Of a stretch of DNA of 22,282 bases, positions 14,126 through 21,571 are shown piece by piece. The stretch comes from JAHEIJ01 sp040235565 (GTDB lineage Bacteria > Pseudomonadota > Gammaproteobacteria > UBA6429 > Thiohalophilaceae), in NCBI GenBank assembly GCA_040235565.1, contig JBECLA010000089.1, positions 1 to 22,282 of the forward strand. Direction: 5' to 3'. The translations under genes were made by a program, and so were the position numbers. How positions within the stretch are numbered: position 1 is the first letter of the stretch; every line of letters begins with the position of its first letter. Under the pieces are notes generated by a model, which saw only the letters and a list, made by a program, of their open reading frames with translations, did not search any database and was not told where the DNA came from.

Positions 14126-14620
14126 ATGATGAAAAAGTATCACTTGCTGCTGACGGGATTGCTGATTCTTCTGAGTTATCCGGTTTTGGCCGCAACTCCA
14201 AAGATCAATATTGAAGACACCGTGATGAAAATGCCCCTGGCGGAAGGGGTCAGCTTTGATGATGCGGTTTCTTCCATGAAACTGCGCGCCAATATCCGCA
14301 ACATGAAGCTGGTCGCCGAGTTGCCGCTGTCCAAACAGATCGAAGCAATGGGGAAAAAAGCGCGGCGCATGGAAATTTACCAGTTTTGTGATCCGCTTAC
14401 CGCACAACGTATGGTGGAAGCCAATATCCATTTTGCAGCGTACCTGCCCTGCCGGATTGCCGTGGTGGAAGACGAAACAGGTCAGGGCTGGCTGGTGATG
14501 ATGAACCTGGATATGATGCTAAATGGCGCCACCTTGACGGACGAACTCAAGGCCGAAGCCATGAAGGTACGCGATACGTTGATTGATATCATGCAAGCCG
14601 GGGCCAACGGCGATCTGTAA
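14126..14620 (+). CDS. Secreted DUF302 domain protein
   Basis: This 164-residue protein has a signal peptide (hydrophobic core LLLTGLLILLSY, cut after residue 22 or 23). The core resembles the DUF302 domain: a helix-strand start (GVSFDDAVSSMKLRANIRNM), then YQFCDPLTAQRM (85-96), then AAYLPCRIAVVED (104-116), the family's typical C-N-P-like turn and LPC strand. The two Cys at 88 and 109 are conserved features of many members and could bind a ligand or form a disulfide. AAGG lies upstream; ATG 14126 and ATG 14129 are both possible starts. It is divergent from the cytochrome and convergent with the double-thioredoxin gene. DUF302 proteins have no settled role. Confidence 0.8.
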   Translation: MMKKYHLLLTGLLILLSYPVLAATPKINIEDTVMKMPLAEGVSFDDAVSSMKLRANIRNMKLVAELPLSKQIEAMGKKARRMEIYQFCDPLTAQRMVEANIHFAAYLPCRIAVVEDETGQGWLVMMNLDMMLNGATLTDELKAEAMKVRDTLIDIMQAGANGDL

Positions 14621-14654
14621 GCCTGCTTGTACGGCTCTCACCGTGCCCCGGGTT

Positions 14655-15692
14655 TTATTGCTGCAGCGCATTTTCCTTGCGCCACTGCAGGAATTGCTCG
14701 TGCCGGAGATATGATTTTTCCAGCACATACTGCATGGAGCCGCTCATGCGATCCCGACCGGTTTCCGCATCAAGCCGGTGCACTTCTCTCCCCTCTTCGT
14801 CAAAAAACACGACGGACATATCATAGGCAAGCTGCAACTCCTCACTCCATTGCCGGGGGCTCAGGTATCTTCCGCCCGGAACCAGCACCCTGGTCATTTG
14901 ATCCATGCTGTTCAACTGGATGGCTTCGAACTCCGGTAGCAGTCGGCGCACATCTGGATCCTGCAGAACCCCCTGATGAAATCGCTGGCAGGGTGGACAT
15001 GCGGGTGTCTCGAACACCACGAGAAGAGGCTGTTGCCCCTTGAAGCGGCTGCGATCCAGCATGTAGGGAGGGCGGGCAAACAGTGTGAAGTCCTGGTTAA
15101 TGTCCCTTTGCTGGGCGGCCTTTACTGCACGGACTTTCTGCAGATACTGGCTGAGTGTTTCCTGCCGGTAATATTCGCCATCGATATAATCCAGGACCTG
15201 TGTGAATTTTTCCGGCGGATAGAAGCCGATAATTTTCAATAAACGTGTATCCTCAACTCCGTAGAATAACAGGGCCGGGGTCACCCGGGCGCGTTGTTTG
15301 TCGGCGAAGACCTTGATCGAATTGACGGTGCCATCGATGTCAGTCAGTTCCAGATCATTGAAGATATCCAGCGCAATAACATCATAGTTTTTCCGCACCC
15401 TGGCAAGAATATCGGGATCACTCAGGGTGGTATCAATAAAGGCCTGGCAATGGTTACAGTTCTTCTGGCTGAGGAAGACGATCACGCCGCGTTTACCCGC
15501 TTTTCTGGCATCATCCAGATCATCCCGCAGGTCGAGAAAACTCTGCTTGAACCAGGCCGGATAAATCACATTGGCCTGGCCGTGACCGCCGATCCGGTAT
15601 TTGTCCATCACGTCGCTTTCAGCCAGAACAGGCAAACTTGACAGGGCTGTTGCCAAAGCAAGGATGAAAGCCGCCCATCTGTCACTGCGCAT
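14655..15692 (-). CDS. Periplasmic protein with two thioredoxin domains (CNHC and CPPC)
   Basis: This 345-residue protein has a signal peptide (cut after VLA, residue 24) and two thioredoxin-like domains. The first has CNHC at 79-82 and the cis-Pro motif VTPALLFYG around P139. The second has CPPC at 232-235 after the strand PLLVVFETP. The first domain resembles SoxW/DsbD-gamma-like proteins. Two different redox motifs in one chain suggest internal electron relay or action on two kinds of client in the periplasm. A strong GGAGGT site lies six bases before the ATG. It follows the membrane regulator gene by 51 bases on the same strand, so the two are probably co-transcribed. Confidence 0.85.
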   Translation of the reverse strand: MRSDRWAAFILALATALSSLPVLAESDVMDKYRIGGHGQANVIYPAWFKQSFLDLRDDLDDARKAGKRGVIVFLSQKNCNHCQAFIDTTLSDPDILARVRKNYDVIALDIFNDLELTDIDGTVNSIKVFADKQRARVTPALLFYGVEDTRLLKIIGFYPPEKFTQVLDYIDGEYYRQETLSQYLQKVRAVKAAQQRDINQDFTLFARPPYMLDRSRFKGQQPLLVVFETPACPPCQRFHQGVLQDPDVRRLLPEFEAIQLNSMDQMTRVLVPGGRYLSPRQWSEELQLAYDMSVVFFDEEGREVHRLDAETGRDRMSGSMQYVLEKSYLRHEQFLQWRKENALQQ

Positions 15693-15743
15693 TTACTACC
15701 TCCATGTTTATATTGTGCTGACCAGATTGCCCGGTAAAAAATA

Positions 15744-17468
15744 TTATTGAATGCCTGCCTTGTGCAGGCCGGCCAGAAGATGCTGACGGTGTTCACTTTT
15801 CTTCAAGGGTCGTGTTTCCATCCAGTGACTCAGGTCGAATTCCGGATCCAGCGTCATTATCTGATCCACTTCCCAGGCAGCTTCATCGAGCTGGTTCAGT
15901 TGAGCATAGGTGGCGGCCATCCAGAGATGATTGGTTATATAGTTATGATTCTTTTGCTCTGCATTTTGAAATGCTTCCAGTGCCTGTTGATAGTGCTTCT
16001 GAAAATAATAAGACCGGCCAAGATGAACATGATACATAAAACTCGAGGCTGGATTCAGGCGCATGGCCTTGCGATCCAGGGGTAATGCCTTTTCCGGATA
16101 ACCTGAAAAGAAATACGCCGAAGATAACAAAGCAAGGCCGTCAGCATAGTTGGGATCCAGGGCGAGGGTCTTTTTAGCTTCCGCAATGGCCCGCTCGTGG
16201 CCTTTATGTACATACAGATAAATATAGCCAAGCGCAAAATGGGCCTGCGGCACATTGGGATCGATCCGGATCGCCTGCTGAGCCAGATCAATGGCCTGGT
16301 TAATCGATTCCTCACGGCTGGCACCCCAGCGCCGTCGCCAGTCATCCAGATATGTCAGAGACAAGGCCGCATAGGCCTCGGCAAAATTCGGATCCAGTTC
16401 GATTGCTCGACGATAACGTTTGCGGGCAGCCTCATTCTCCTGCTTGCTGACACTGCCATAAATAGCCCGTCCCCAGAAATATTCTTCCAGGGCTTCGACA
16501 TTGGCCGCCTTGGTCTTTTTCAGGTTCGCCTGTTCCTGCGTGGTTAACTTGAGTTGCAGTTCCCCGACCACTTTCGTCAGGACCTGGTCCTGCAAACTGA
16601 ACACATCCTCCAGCGTGCCATCAAAGCGTTCGGCCCAGATATTCAGGCCAGTCTCGGCATCAATAAAGGTCACATTGATCCGCACCTGGTTGGCTATGCG
16701 CCGTACGCTGCCCTGCAACAGGTAACGGGCACCCAGATGGTGGGCCACTTCCTGCGGTTCCGGCATCGAGCCCTTGAAACTGAACACGGAATTGCGCGCA
16801 ATGACGGTCAGGCCGGACAAGCGCGACAGGTCGGTGATCAGATCCTCGGTGATGCCGTCACTGAAATAGTCTTGGGTCGGATCATCACTGAGGTTCCTGA
16901 ATGGCAACACCGCGATGGAGGGGGGTTCGGCATGTTGAGTCAACAACGCGATATCGTCCGGTTCCGGCCCGCGTTGATACAGTTGCCAACCTGCAAACCC
17001 GCCAACCAGGACCAGTAACAAACCCGCAATGAGTCCCCAGTAAGGCTGGTGTAAAAATACCGGGGAATGTGGGGTAATAACCGGTTGGGCATCAGACGTG
17101 GCAGGGATTTCATCCGGCGTTTCCATTGCCTGTACCGATGCAATCAGACGGTAACCCTTCTTGGGCAGGGTTTCGATATAGCGTGGCTGGTGAGGATCAT
17201 CGCCGAGGGCCTTGCGCAACTTGATCATGGCGCTGGACAGGGCGTCGTAGCCCACCACCATCCCGGCCCAGACCCGGGACTCCAGTTCTTCCCGCGGCAG
17301 CACCTCCCCCGGTTGCCGGGCCAGCACCACCAGCAAATCCATGACCCGGGGCTCCAGTTTGTGGGTGATTTCCCCCTGCCGGATTGTGCCACTGGCGGGA
17401 TCCACTTCCCAGTCTGCGACTCGAAACTGCGGTCGCCACCTTCCGTTCGCTGCTGCGTCTGTGTCCAT
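15744..17468 (-). CDS. CadC-like membrane transcription regulator with TolB-like and TPR domains
   Basis: This 574-residue protein has an OmpR/PhoB-type winged helix (about 14-111, ending RYIETLPKKGYRLIA, as in CadC) and an acidic/Pro linker. One membrane segment (about 143-164) follows, then a TolB-like N-terminal domain (about 183-305: SIAVLPFRNLSDD, YFSDGITEDLITDLSRL) and TPR repeats (about 345-545). This is a ToxR/CadC-like layout: DNA binding in the cytoplasm, sensing in the periplasm. The frame is open to 17570, but ATG 17468 has GAGGG eight bases upstream and gives a normal N-terminus. It is divergent from the first of the two small secreted-protein genes, which are the obvious candidate targets, and lies upstream of the double-thioredoxin gene. 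Confidence 0.88.
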   Translation of the reverse strand: MDTDAAANGRWRPQFRVADWEVDPASGTIRQGEITHKLEPRVMDLLVVLARQPGEVLPREELESRVWAGMVVGYDALSSAMIKLRKALGDDPHQPRYIETLPKKGYRLIASVQAMETPDEIPATSDAQPVITPHSPVFLHQPYWGLIAGLLLVLVGGFAGWQLYQRGPEPDDIALLTQHAEPPSIAVLPFRNLSDDPTQDYFSDGITEDLITDLSRLSGLTVIARNSVFSFKGSMPEPQEVAHHLGARYLLQGSVRRIANQVRINVTFIDAETGLNIWAERFDGTLEDVFSLQDQVLTKVVGELQLKLTTQEQANLKKTKAANVEALEEYFWGRAIYGSVSKQENEAARKRYRRAIELDPNFAEAYAALSLTYLDDWRRRWGASREESINQAIDLAQQAIRIDPNVPQAHFALGYIYLYVHKGHERAIAEAKKTLALDPNYADGLALLSSAYFFSGYPEKALPLDRKAMRLNPASSFMYHVHLGRSYYFQKHYQQALEAFQNAEQKNHNYITNHLWMAATYAQLNQLDEAAWEVDQIMTLDPEFDLSHWMETRPLKKSEHRQHLLAGLHKAGIQ

Positions 17469-17658
17469 AGACCATCCCTCGGGCCTGAACCCGCATGAAA
17501 CGGGGCCCGCCAGAACTTCGCAGGATTTTCGCCGGAAAAACATCCCACAACCATTGTTCTTCCGCCGCAAAGAACGGGGGCGCCTGAACTAGCTTTCCAA
17601 CATGCCCCAGGCGATGCCAAAGCCTGGCAAAAATCACCACCTGATGAGGAGAAAGGAT

Positions 17659-18009
17659 ATGCGAAATTCACACAAAATCTATGCGTTGAGTGGTTCCCTC
17701 CTGTTCTTGCTTCATACCTTTTTCGTACCGGTGCAGGCGGACGAACTGGATCAGGTCGCGCTGGCGATGGAGCAATGGCAATCCAATCGCCTGTTCAATC
17801 CCTCCCCGGCGGATCGGGAAGCCGAGAAGCGCGGTGACGTGGTCATTTACGACGGCCTCACCGATGTCACGGTGAAACAGGCCATTGATGAGAACTTTGA
17901 TCGCATGCAGAACATGATGTTTACCCGCACGGTGGTCACCGATGAAAACGGCGAGCCGATGATCGACCCGGAAACAGGTAACAAGGTTGTGGAAGATGAT
18001 GGCTGCTAA
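17659..18009 (+). CDS. Small secreted protein A of a tandem pair, unknown family
   Basis: This 116-residue protein has a signal peptide (cut after VQA, about residue 26). The mature part is acidic and helical at first (DELDQVALAMEQWQSNRLF), then carries the strongly conserved block IYDGLTDVTVKQAIDENF and MMFTRTVVTDENG, and ends EDDGC. The only cysteine in the mature protein is the last residue. The start is ATG 17659 after AGGAGAAAGG; upstream in-frame codons lack a ribosome-binding site. It is about 85% identical by hand alignment to the protein at 18287-18640. It is divergent from the CadC-like regulator. I do not recognise the family, so no function is proposed. Confidence 0.8.
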   Translation: MRNSHKIYALSGSLLFLLHTFFVPVQADELDQVALAMEQWQSNRLFNPSPADREAEKRGDVVIYDGLTDVTVKQAIDENFDRMQNMMFTRTVVTDENGEPMIDPETGNKVVEDDGC

Positions 18010-18020
18010 AACCGGGATCA

Positions 18021-18130
18021 AGGGAACACCTGATCGACCCGTTTATCCGTAGCCAAAGGCGTCACCCTCCGTGTGGCTCCAGCAAGCAGACCATGACTGG
18101 TCACGAACAAACGAGTTACAGGTGTTCCCT
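18021..18130. repeat. 12-bp inverted repeat between the tandem secreted-protein genes
   Basis: AGGGAACACCTG (18021-18032) and CAGGTGTTCCCT (18119-18130) are perfect inverted arms enclosing 86 bases. Each is followed within 6 bases by the direct repeat CCCGTTTAT. A smaller hairpin, GACCA-tgac-TGGTC (18089-18102), lies inside. It could be a structured intergenic RNA, a terminator variant, or the scar of an inserted element. The rest of 18131-18286 holds T-rich sequence and no gene I can support. Confidence 0.6.
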
Positions 18131-18286
18131 GCCCGTTTATGACCACACTAAACAGGACCTGAATGACCATTGATTACACATTTTTTTCGCAATTTTTTGA
18201 AAAACCGTGAGGGGATTTGCCCGGCGGTGTCGCCTTAGTGGGTAAGAAAAAGAACAATCACCACGAGCAATAAAGGAGATACTGCC

Positions 18287-18640
18287 ATGAAGCTTAAAGA
18301 CAAAATCTATGCGTTGAGTGGTTCACTTTTATTCTTGATTAATACCTTCTTCGTACCGGTGCAGGCGGATGAGCTGGATCAGATCGCCATGGCGATGGAG
18401 CAGTGGCAATACAATCGCCTGTTCAACCCTTCTCAAGCTGACAGGAAAGCCGAGAAGAACGGCGATGTCATCATTTACGACGGCCTCACCGATGTCACGG
18501 TGAAACAGGCCATTGATGAGAACTTTGATCGTATGCAGAACATGATGTTTACCCGCACGGTGGTCACCGATGAAAACGGGAACCCCAGGATCGATCCGTT
18601 CACAGGTGAAAAGGTCGTGGAAGATGATGGCTGTGAATAA
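18287..18640 (+). CDS. Small secreted protein B of a tandem pair, unknown family
   Basis: This 117-residue paralogue of the protein at 17659-18009 has the same layout: a signal peptide (cut near residue 26, VQA), an acidic helix DELDQIAMAMEQWQYNRLF, the conserved block with IYDGLTDVTVKQAIDENF and MMFTRTVVTDENG, and an end EDDGCE with the only mature cysteine next to last. Differences are concentrated at the N-terminus and around residues 40-60 and 98-108. At DNA level 17843-17951 and 18471-18579 differ at a single base, far less than the flanks. A strong AAAGGAGA site precedes the ATG, and a perfect terminator follows. It may be co-transcribed with protein A or have its own promoter in the 277-base gap. 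Confidence 0.85.
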   Translation: MKLKDKIYALSGSLLFLINTFFVPVQADELDQIAMAMEQWQYNRLFNPSQADRKAEKNGDVIIYDGLTDVTVKQAIDENFDRMQNMMFTRTVVTDENGNPRIDPFTGEKVVEDDGCE

Positions 18641-18679
18641 TGTGGCTCACTGAACTGGTCATAAAAGTTTGTCGGGAAC

Positions 18680-18715
18680 ACAATGCGCCACACTCTGTGT
18701 GGCGCATTGTTGTTT
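18680..18715 (+). terminator. Rho-independent terminator of the tandem secreted-protein genes
   Basis: ACAATGCGCCACAC (18680-18693) and GTGTGGCGCATTGT (18697-18710) form a perfect 14-bp stem with a three-base loop, followed by TGTTT. It lies 40 bases past the stop of the second gene. There is no T tract in the other direction. Confidence 0.88.
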
Positions 18716-18800
18716 CCAGGGACGGCCACCAGGATGGTTTTTCGTTCCTGCTGTTCCTTGCCGCTATATTCTCCCGATAAGCAATTGGAACAGCGGTTAA

Positions 18801-19031
18801 TCAGTCACAGAGTATTTGTTTGATACGCTTTTCGTGCCGTTGAATGTTGTACTCCGAACGGGCCTCGCGCAGACACCGACTGCATAAGCAGTCCTGATAT
18901 CGACTGGCGATATACTCCAGTTGCTCCGGAGTTAATAACACCGTCTGGCACTGGCATAACAATATTGAGCCGGATTTGCACTCAAACGTCCGCTGGCAAC
19001 GCGGACAACATTTTTCCTCATGAGCGGGCAT
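18801..19031 (-). CDS. Cysteine-rich CWC family protein
   Basis: This 76-residue protein has nine cysteines in the spacing of the CWC family: CCPRC (8-12), FECKSG, LCQC (25-28) and DCLCSRCL (47-54). Such proteins are small, presumably zinc-binding, with no known function. Length is normal. The start lies six bases past the stop of a 46-codon ORF on the same strand and has no strong ribosome-binding site, so translational coupling is likely. It is the last gene of the minus-strand run that starts at 20562. Confidence 0.8.
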   Translation of the reverse strand: MPAHEEKCCPRCQRTFECKSGSILLCQCQTVLLTPEQLEYIASRYQDCLCSRCLREARSEYNIQRHEKRIKQILCD

Positions 19032-19037
19032 GGCAGT

Positions 19038-19178
19038 TTACTTTGCCGTAACCGATAAATGCTCCAGTCGTTTTAACACCCGCATGCGTTTCTTGCTCTG
19101 GAGCCATTTGCGCCGATTGAGAAACAACTGGCACACTGACTGGAACAAGGGATAACCACACAGCGAAATTTTCTTCAT
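19038..19178 (-). CDS. Small basic protein, 46 residues, unknown
   Basis: This ORF starts at ATG 19178 after GAGGGG and encodes a very basic protein (MKKISLCGYPLFQSVCQLF then many Arg and Lys). It ends six bases before the start of the CWC gene. The ribosome-binding site and tight spacing argue for a real gene, but it is short and I do not recognise it. An in-frame extension to 19277 has no ribosome-binding site. Confidence 0.45.
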   Translation of the reverse strand: MKKISLCGYPLFQSVCQLFLNRRKWLQSKKRMRVLKRLEHLSVTAK

Positions 19179-19294
19179 TCCATCCCCTCTTGCCGATTTT
19201 AAAGATAGCCTTCCGTGGCGTTTGCGGATTTGATAATTGTTATTCCCGCATCCTCCCATCTGATCCTGTAATCCCAATCCTTGTCGCTTATTGC

Positions 19295-19693
19295 CTAATC
19301 GCCGGAACCTGAATCATACGGATAGCGCACGTGGCCGTAGCGAATTATCAGAATCGTCACCGCCACGATCAGTGCCGCCCCGGCAACCGCCAGCATACGC
19401 CAGGAATCCATGGCCTTCATGTCCAGGATCAGGTACCGTGCCAGAGCGACAATGGCAATATAAAGTGGAATGCGAATCGGCAGCTTGCCCGATTTCAGGT
19501 AGATCGCCACCATGGCAAGCACTTCAAGATAGATAAACAGCAACAACAAGTCCGCCAGCGTCACCGCCCGCTGCTCCACCATTAACTTGATTTCCGCACC
19601 GAACGCGATCACTGTTGCGATTGCAACGAATATCAGACCAATATCCTGTGCCACATCCAGGGAGTTTTTAGTGATATCTTTCAGTATTTTCAT
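19295..19693 (-). CDS. psiE: PsiE family membrane protein
   Basis: This 132-residue protein has four membrane segments, close to the 136 residues of E. coli PsiE. Family features are the N-terminal helix LDVAQDIGLIFVAIATVIAF, the middle LLLLFIYLEVLAMVAIY, then SGKLPIRIPLYIAIVALARYLIL. PsiE is induced by phosphate starvation in E. coli; its function is unknown, and phosphate control here is not shown. I chose ATG 19693 because the extension to 19741 is not PsiE-like; the ribosome-binding site is weak. It lies 68 bases after the DUF1622 gene in a presumed operon. Confidence 0.88.
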   Translation of the reverse strand: MKILKDITKNSLDVAQDIGLIFVAIATVIAFGAEIKLMVEQRAVTLADLLLLFIYLEVLAMVAIYLKSGKLPIRIPLYIAIVALARYLILDMKAMDSWRMLAVAGAALIVAVTILIIRYGHVRYPYDSGSGD

Positions 19694-19761
19694 GGTCTGT
19701 ATTTTCCCGACACACCGGCAACAAACGGTTATCGATATCAATCTGGATTATTTCATGAGTA

Positions 19762-20115
19762 CTATTTTACTTTGTGCTTTTCGGTTTGCCATGGCCAGCT
19801 ACCTTCAACTTCAAGATGAAGTGTCAGACTCAGGAATGTTCGTATTATCACAATAATGCCCAGCACGACAACATTCTCCAGAGTTGCATCCACGATTACC
19901 GTACGTATGATGTCTCCGGCAATCAGAAACTCCAGGCCGAGAATAATCGATCGGCCTAATTGTCGCCGGAAATTCTGGTAGGAAACACCTTCCGGTAATT
20001 GCCGGAAATTGCGGATAAACACGACAGAAGAAAATACTGAACCCAGAATGACAACGAATACGCCGACCGCTTCAATCGCGTAACCGGCATAAGAAATGAT
20101 ATCAGTGAAAAGCAT
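19762..20115 (-). CDS. DUF1622 membrane protein
   Basis: This 117-residue protein has three membrane segments and the DUF1622 hallmarks: FRRQLGRSIILGLEFLIAGD, then IIRTVIVDATLENVVVLG, then IIRTFLSLTLHLEVEG. Length is normal. The start ATG 20115 follows the DUF3617 stop by six bases, so the two genes are translated from one message. The function is unknown; members often neighbour other small membrane proteins, as here with PsiE. Confidence 0.9.
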   Translation of the reverse strand: MLFTDIISYAGYAIEAVGVFVVILGSVFSSVVFIRNFRQLPEGVSYQNFRRQLGRSIILGLEFLIAGDIIRTVIVDATLENVVVLGIIVIIRTFLSLTLHLEVEGSWPWQTEKHKVK

Positions 20116-20121
20116 CTAATC

Positions 20122-20562
20122 TCAGCAAGGTCCTGTTCGTTTACCTTCGAAATTATTGCGGAATTTCATTGGTCCCATGGGACTTTGCATATTCATTTCA
20201 AACCAGCCGCGCGCACTATTGCCGTTGAAATTCACTTCGCCATGACCGGTTGAATTGCCGTTCTGTCCCTGACACTGGATATCCCAGATGACCTTGCTGG
20301 CACTGTGGCGGGTCGACTTGAAGTTGCACTCTTTTGCCATGTCATCCGGACTGAAATTGATATTATTGTCCTTGACACATTCGCGCTCAATCTTTGGCTG
20401 TTGCTGCATCATTGCCGCCATCTGCGGTGGCACCCCGCTCATCTCCAGTTTATAGGTCGTTTCCCACATGCCAGGATTAACATTATATTCTTCCGCCTTT
20501 GCTTGTGTGATAAAACCGGCGATCATCATCCCAAGTACGCTTGCAATAATTCCTTTATGCAT
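20122..20562 (-). CDS. Secreted DUF3617 protein
   Basis: This 146-residue protein has a signal peptide (cut after AKA, residue 23). DUF3617 features are NPGMWETTYKLEMSG just after the cleavage site, a Met/Gln-rich MAAMMQQQPK stretch, the CV-KDN turn, a set of conserved Cys, and a last strand ending in GPC. Two ATG codons overlap the strong AGGAGG site; ATG 20562 has the better five-base spacing, ATG 20565 only two. It is the first gene of the minus-strand operon, 45 bases or so after a good sigma-70 promoter. The function is unknown. Confidence 0.87.
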   Translation of the reverse strand: MHKGIIASVLGMMIAGFITQAKAEEYNVNPGMWETTYKLEMSGVPPQMAAMMQQQPKIERECVKDNNINFSPDDMAKECNFKSTRHSASKVIWDIQCQGQNGNSTGHGEVNFNGNSARGWFEMNMQSPMGPMKFRNNFEGKRTGPC

Positions 20563-20614
20563 CATAACCTCCTGTTTCTATTTATATGTCAGTAACACTT
20601 TGGGACCGTGTTTT

Positions 20615-20643
20615 AATATATTTTCTTCCTACAACAGGGTCAA
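20615..20643 (-). promoter_or_regulatory. Sigma-70 promoter for the DUF3617-DUF1622-PsiE operon
   Basis: On the minus strand, TTGACC (20643-20638) and TATATT (20620-20615) are separated by exactly 17 bases. Both hexamers match five of six consensus positions. Transcription would start near 20608, giving a leader of about 45 bases. Confidence 0.75.
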
Positions 20644-20673
20644 ATGATAATCACAGCAAACCGGCAAAAATCT

Positions 20674-21126
20674 TCATGAACCTTCCAGATCCTTATTGCC
20701 CTCGATGAACTTCAGATTGAACTTGAACAGGGCAATTCTCCAGTGTTCACCATCCCTCATGAGCCCAAAGTCATAACTTCCGACAAAAGTACGGGTATTC
20801 GCCCCGGTTTCATTCGGCAGATAGTGACTGGCAATCGCGTAACAGAAAGCCTCCGCCTCATCTTCTGCGACACGAACAATATGGTTGCCCGCCTGATGAT
20901 GTATCGCTTTGAGTGGTTTGAGACCGGCTTCCCAGATGGCAACAATTTCATCAGACGTCAACTTTGCCGGCTCACCCGCCCCGAGGGAAGCCATATCAAA
21001 AAGCACCTCCGGTGCGAAGCAGCGCTTGACCTGCAGCCAATCCCGGTTATCGGTCGCAATAAAAAGCTGGTTGATCGTTTCTATTATCCGGTTCTGATCG
21101 ATGAGTATCGCAAGATCCTTATCCAT
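20674..21126 (-). CDS. NTF2/SnoaL-like fold protein
   Basis: This 150-residue cytoplasmic protein has the layout of the SnoaL-like/NTF2 fold: an N-terminal helix (IIETINQLFIATDNRDW), LQVKRCFAPEVLFDM, a central helix TSDEIVAIWEAGLKPL, then AIHHQAGNHIV and later strands ending HWRIALFKFNLKFIEG. The fold covers dehydratases, isomerases and binding proteins; the paired His in AIHHQAGNH could be catalytic or structural. I chose ATG 21126, which has GGAGGT four bases upstream, over ATG 21138, which has none. It lies downstream of yjdM on the same strand with a hairpin between. Confidence 0.8.
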   Translation of the reverse strand: MDKDLAILIDQNRIIETINQLFIATDNRDWLQVKRCFAPEVLFDMASLGAGEPAKLTSDEIVAIWEAGLKPLKAIHHQAGNHIVRVAEDEAEAFCYAIASHYLPNETGANTRTFVGSYDFGLMRDGEHWRIALFKFNLKFIEGNKDLEGS

Positions 21127-21130
21127 GGTG

Positions 21131-21144
21131 ACCTCCATGGAGGT
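21131..21144. promoter_or_regulatory. Palindrome covering the ribosome-binding site of the NTF2-like gene
   Basis: ACCTCCATGGAGGT is a perfect 14-base palindrome. On the mRNA the GGAGGT ribosome-binding site can pair with the ACCTCC just upstream, a five-base stem with a CATG loop. This could reduce translation. Confidence 0.5.
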
Positions 21145-21169
21145 GATTGTACTTACCCACGTTTTGTAT

Positions 21170-21208
21170 ACCGGCTGGGCTTATCTGAAGCACCGGTGGC
21201 CAGCCGGT
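21170..21208. terminator. 9-bp hairpin after yjdM
   Basis: ACCGGCTGG and CCAGCCGGT are perfect inverted arms with a 21-base loop, starting at the yjdM stop codon. No T tract follows, so it is a poor rho-independent terminator. A transcript-stabilising or weak termination role is possible. Confidence 0.35.
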
Positions 21209-21549
21209 TATGCTTTTTTCACAAATTCTGATTTCAATTGCATGGCACCAATTCCTTCGATCTTACAGTCAATATCATGATCACCTTCAACAAGGCGGAT
21301 ATTCTTGACCTTGGTGCCCACCTTGACGACAGAGGATGAGCCTTTAACCTTCAGGTCCTTGATCACCGTAATGCTGTCACCATCCTGAAGTGGTGTCCCG
21401 TAGGCATCCTTGACAACTATTCCCTCTTCGACATTCTCATTCCCCGTATCGATCGCCCATTCATGCGCACATTCCGGACAAATATACATCGTGCCGTCTT
21501 CGTAGGTATATTCCGAGCCACATTTCGGGCACCTGGGTAAATCACTCAT
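21208..21549 (-). CDS. yjdM: YjdM (PhnA-type) zinc-ribbon protein
   Basis: This 113-residue protein matches E. coli YjdM (formerly PhnA; about 111 residues): a zinc ribbon with CPKC at 7-10 and CPEC at 24-27, then the conserved HEW, a GxPLQDGDSITVIKDLKVKG core and an SVVKVGTKVKNIRLVEGDHDIDCKI section. Its function is unsettled; despite the old name, it is not established as phosphonoacetate hydrolase. I chose ATG 21549; ATG 21579 would overlap the upstream cupin gene and adds ten residues absent from the family. Confidence 0.92.
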   Translation of the reverse strand: MSDLPRCPKCGSEYTYEDGTMYICPECAHEWAIDTGNENVEEGIVVKDAYGTPLQDGDSITVIKDLKVKGSSSVVKVGTKVKNIRLVEGDHDIDCKIEGIGAMQLKSEFVKKA

Positions 21550-21571
21550 GCTTCTGCCTGCTCCATGATGT

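Noticed and set aside
17602..17634. Possible hairpin CCAGGC/GCCTGG in the leader of secreted protein A
   Set aside because: The stem is only six bases with a long loop and no supporting context.
18163..18210. 15-codon ORF with AGGA upstream, a possible leader peptide before secreted protein B
   Set aside because: It is too short to support alone; the T-rich sequence after it does not form a clear attenuator.
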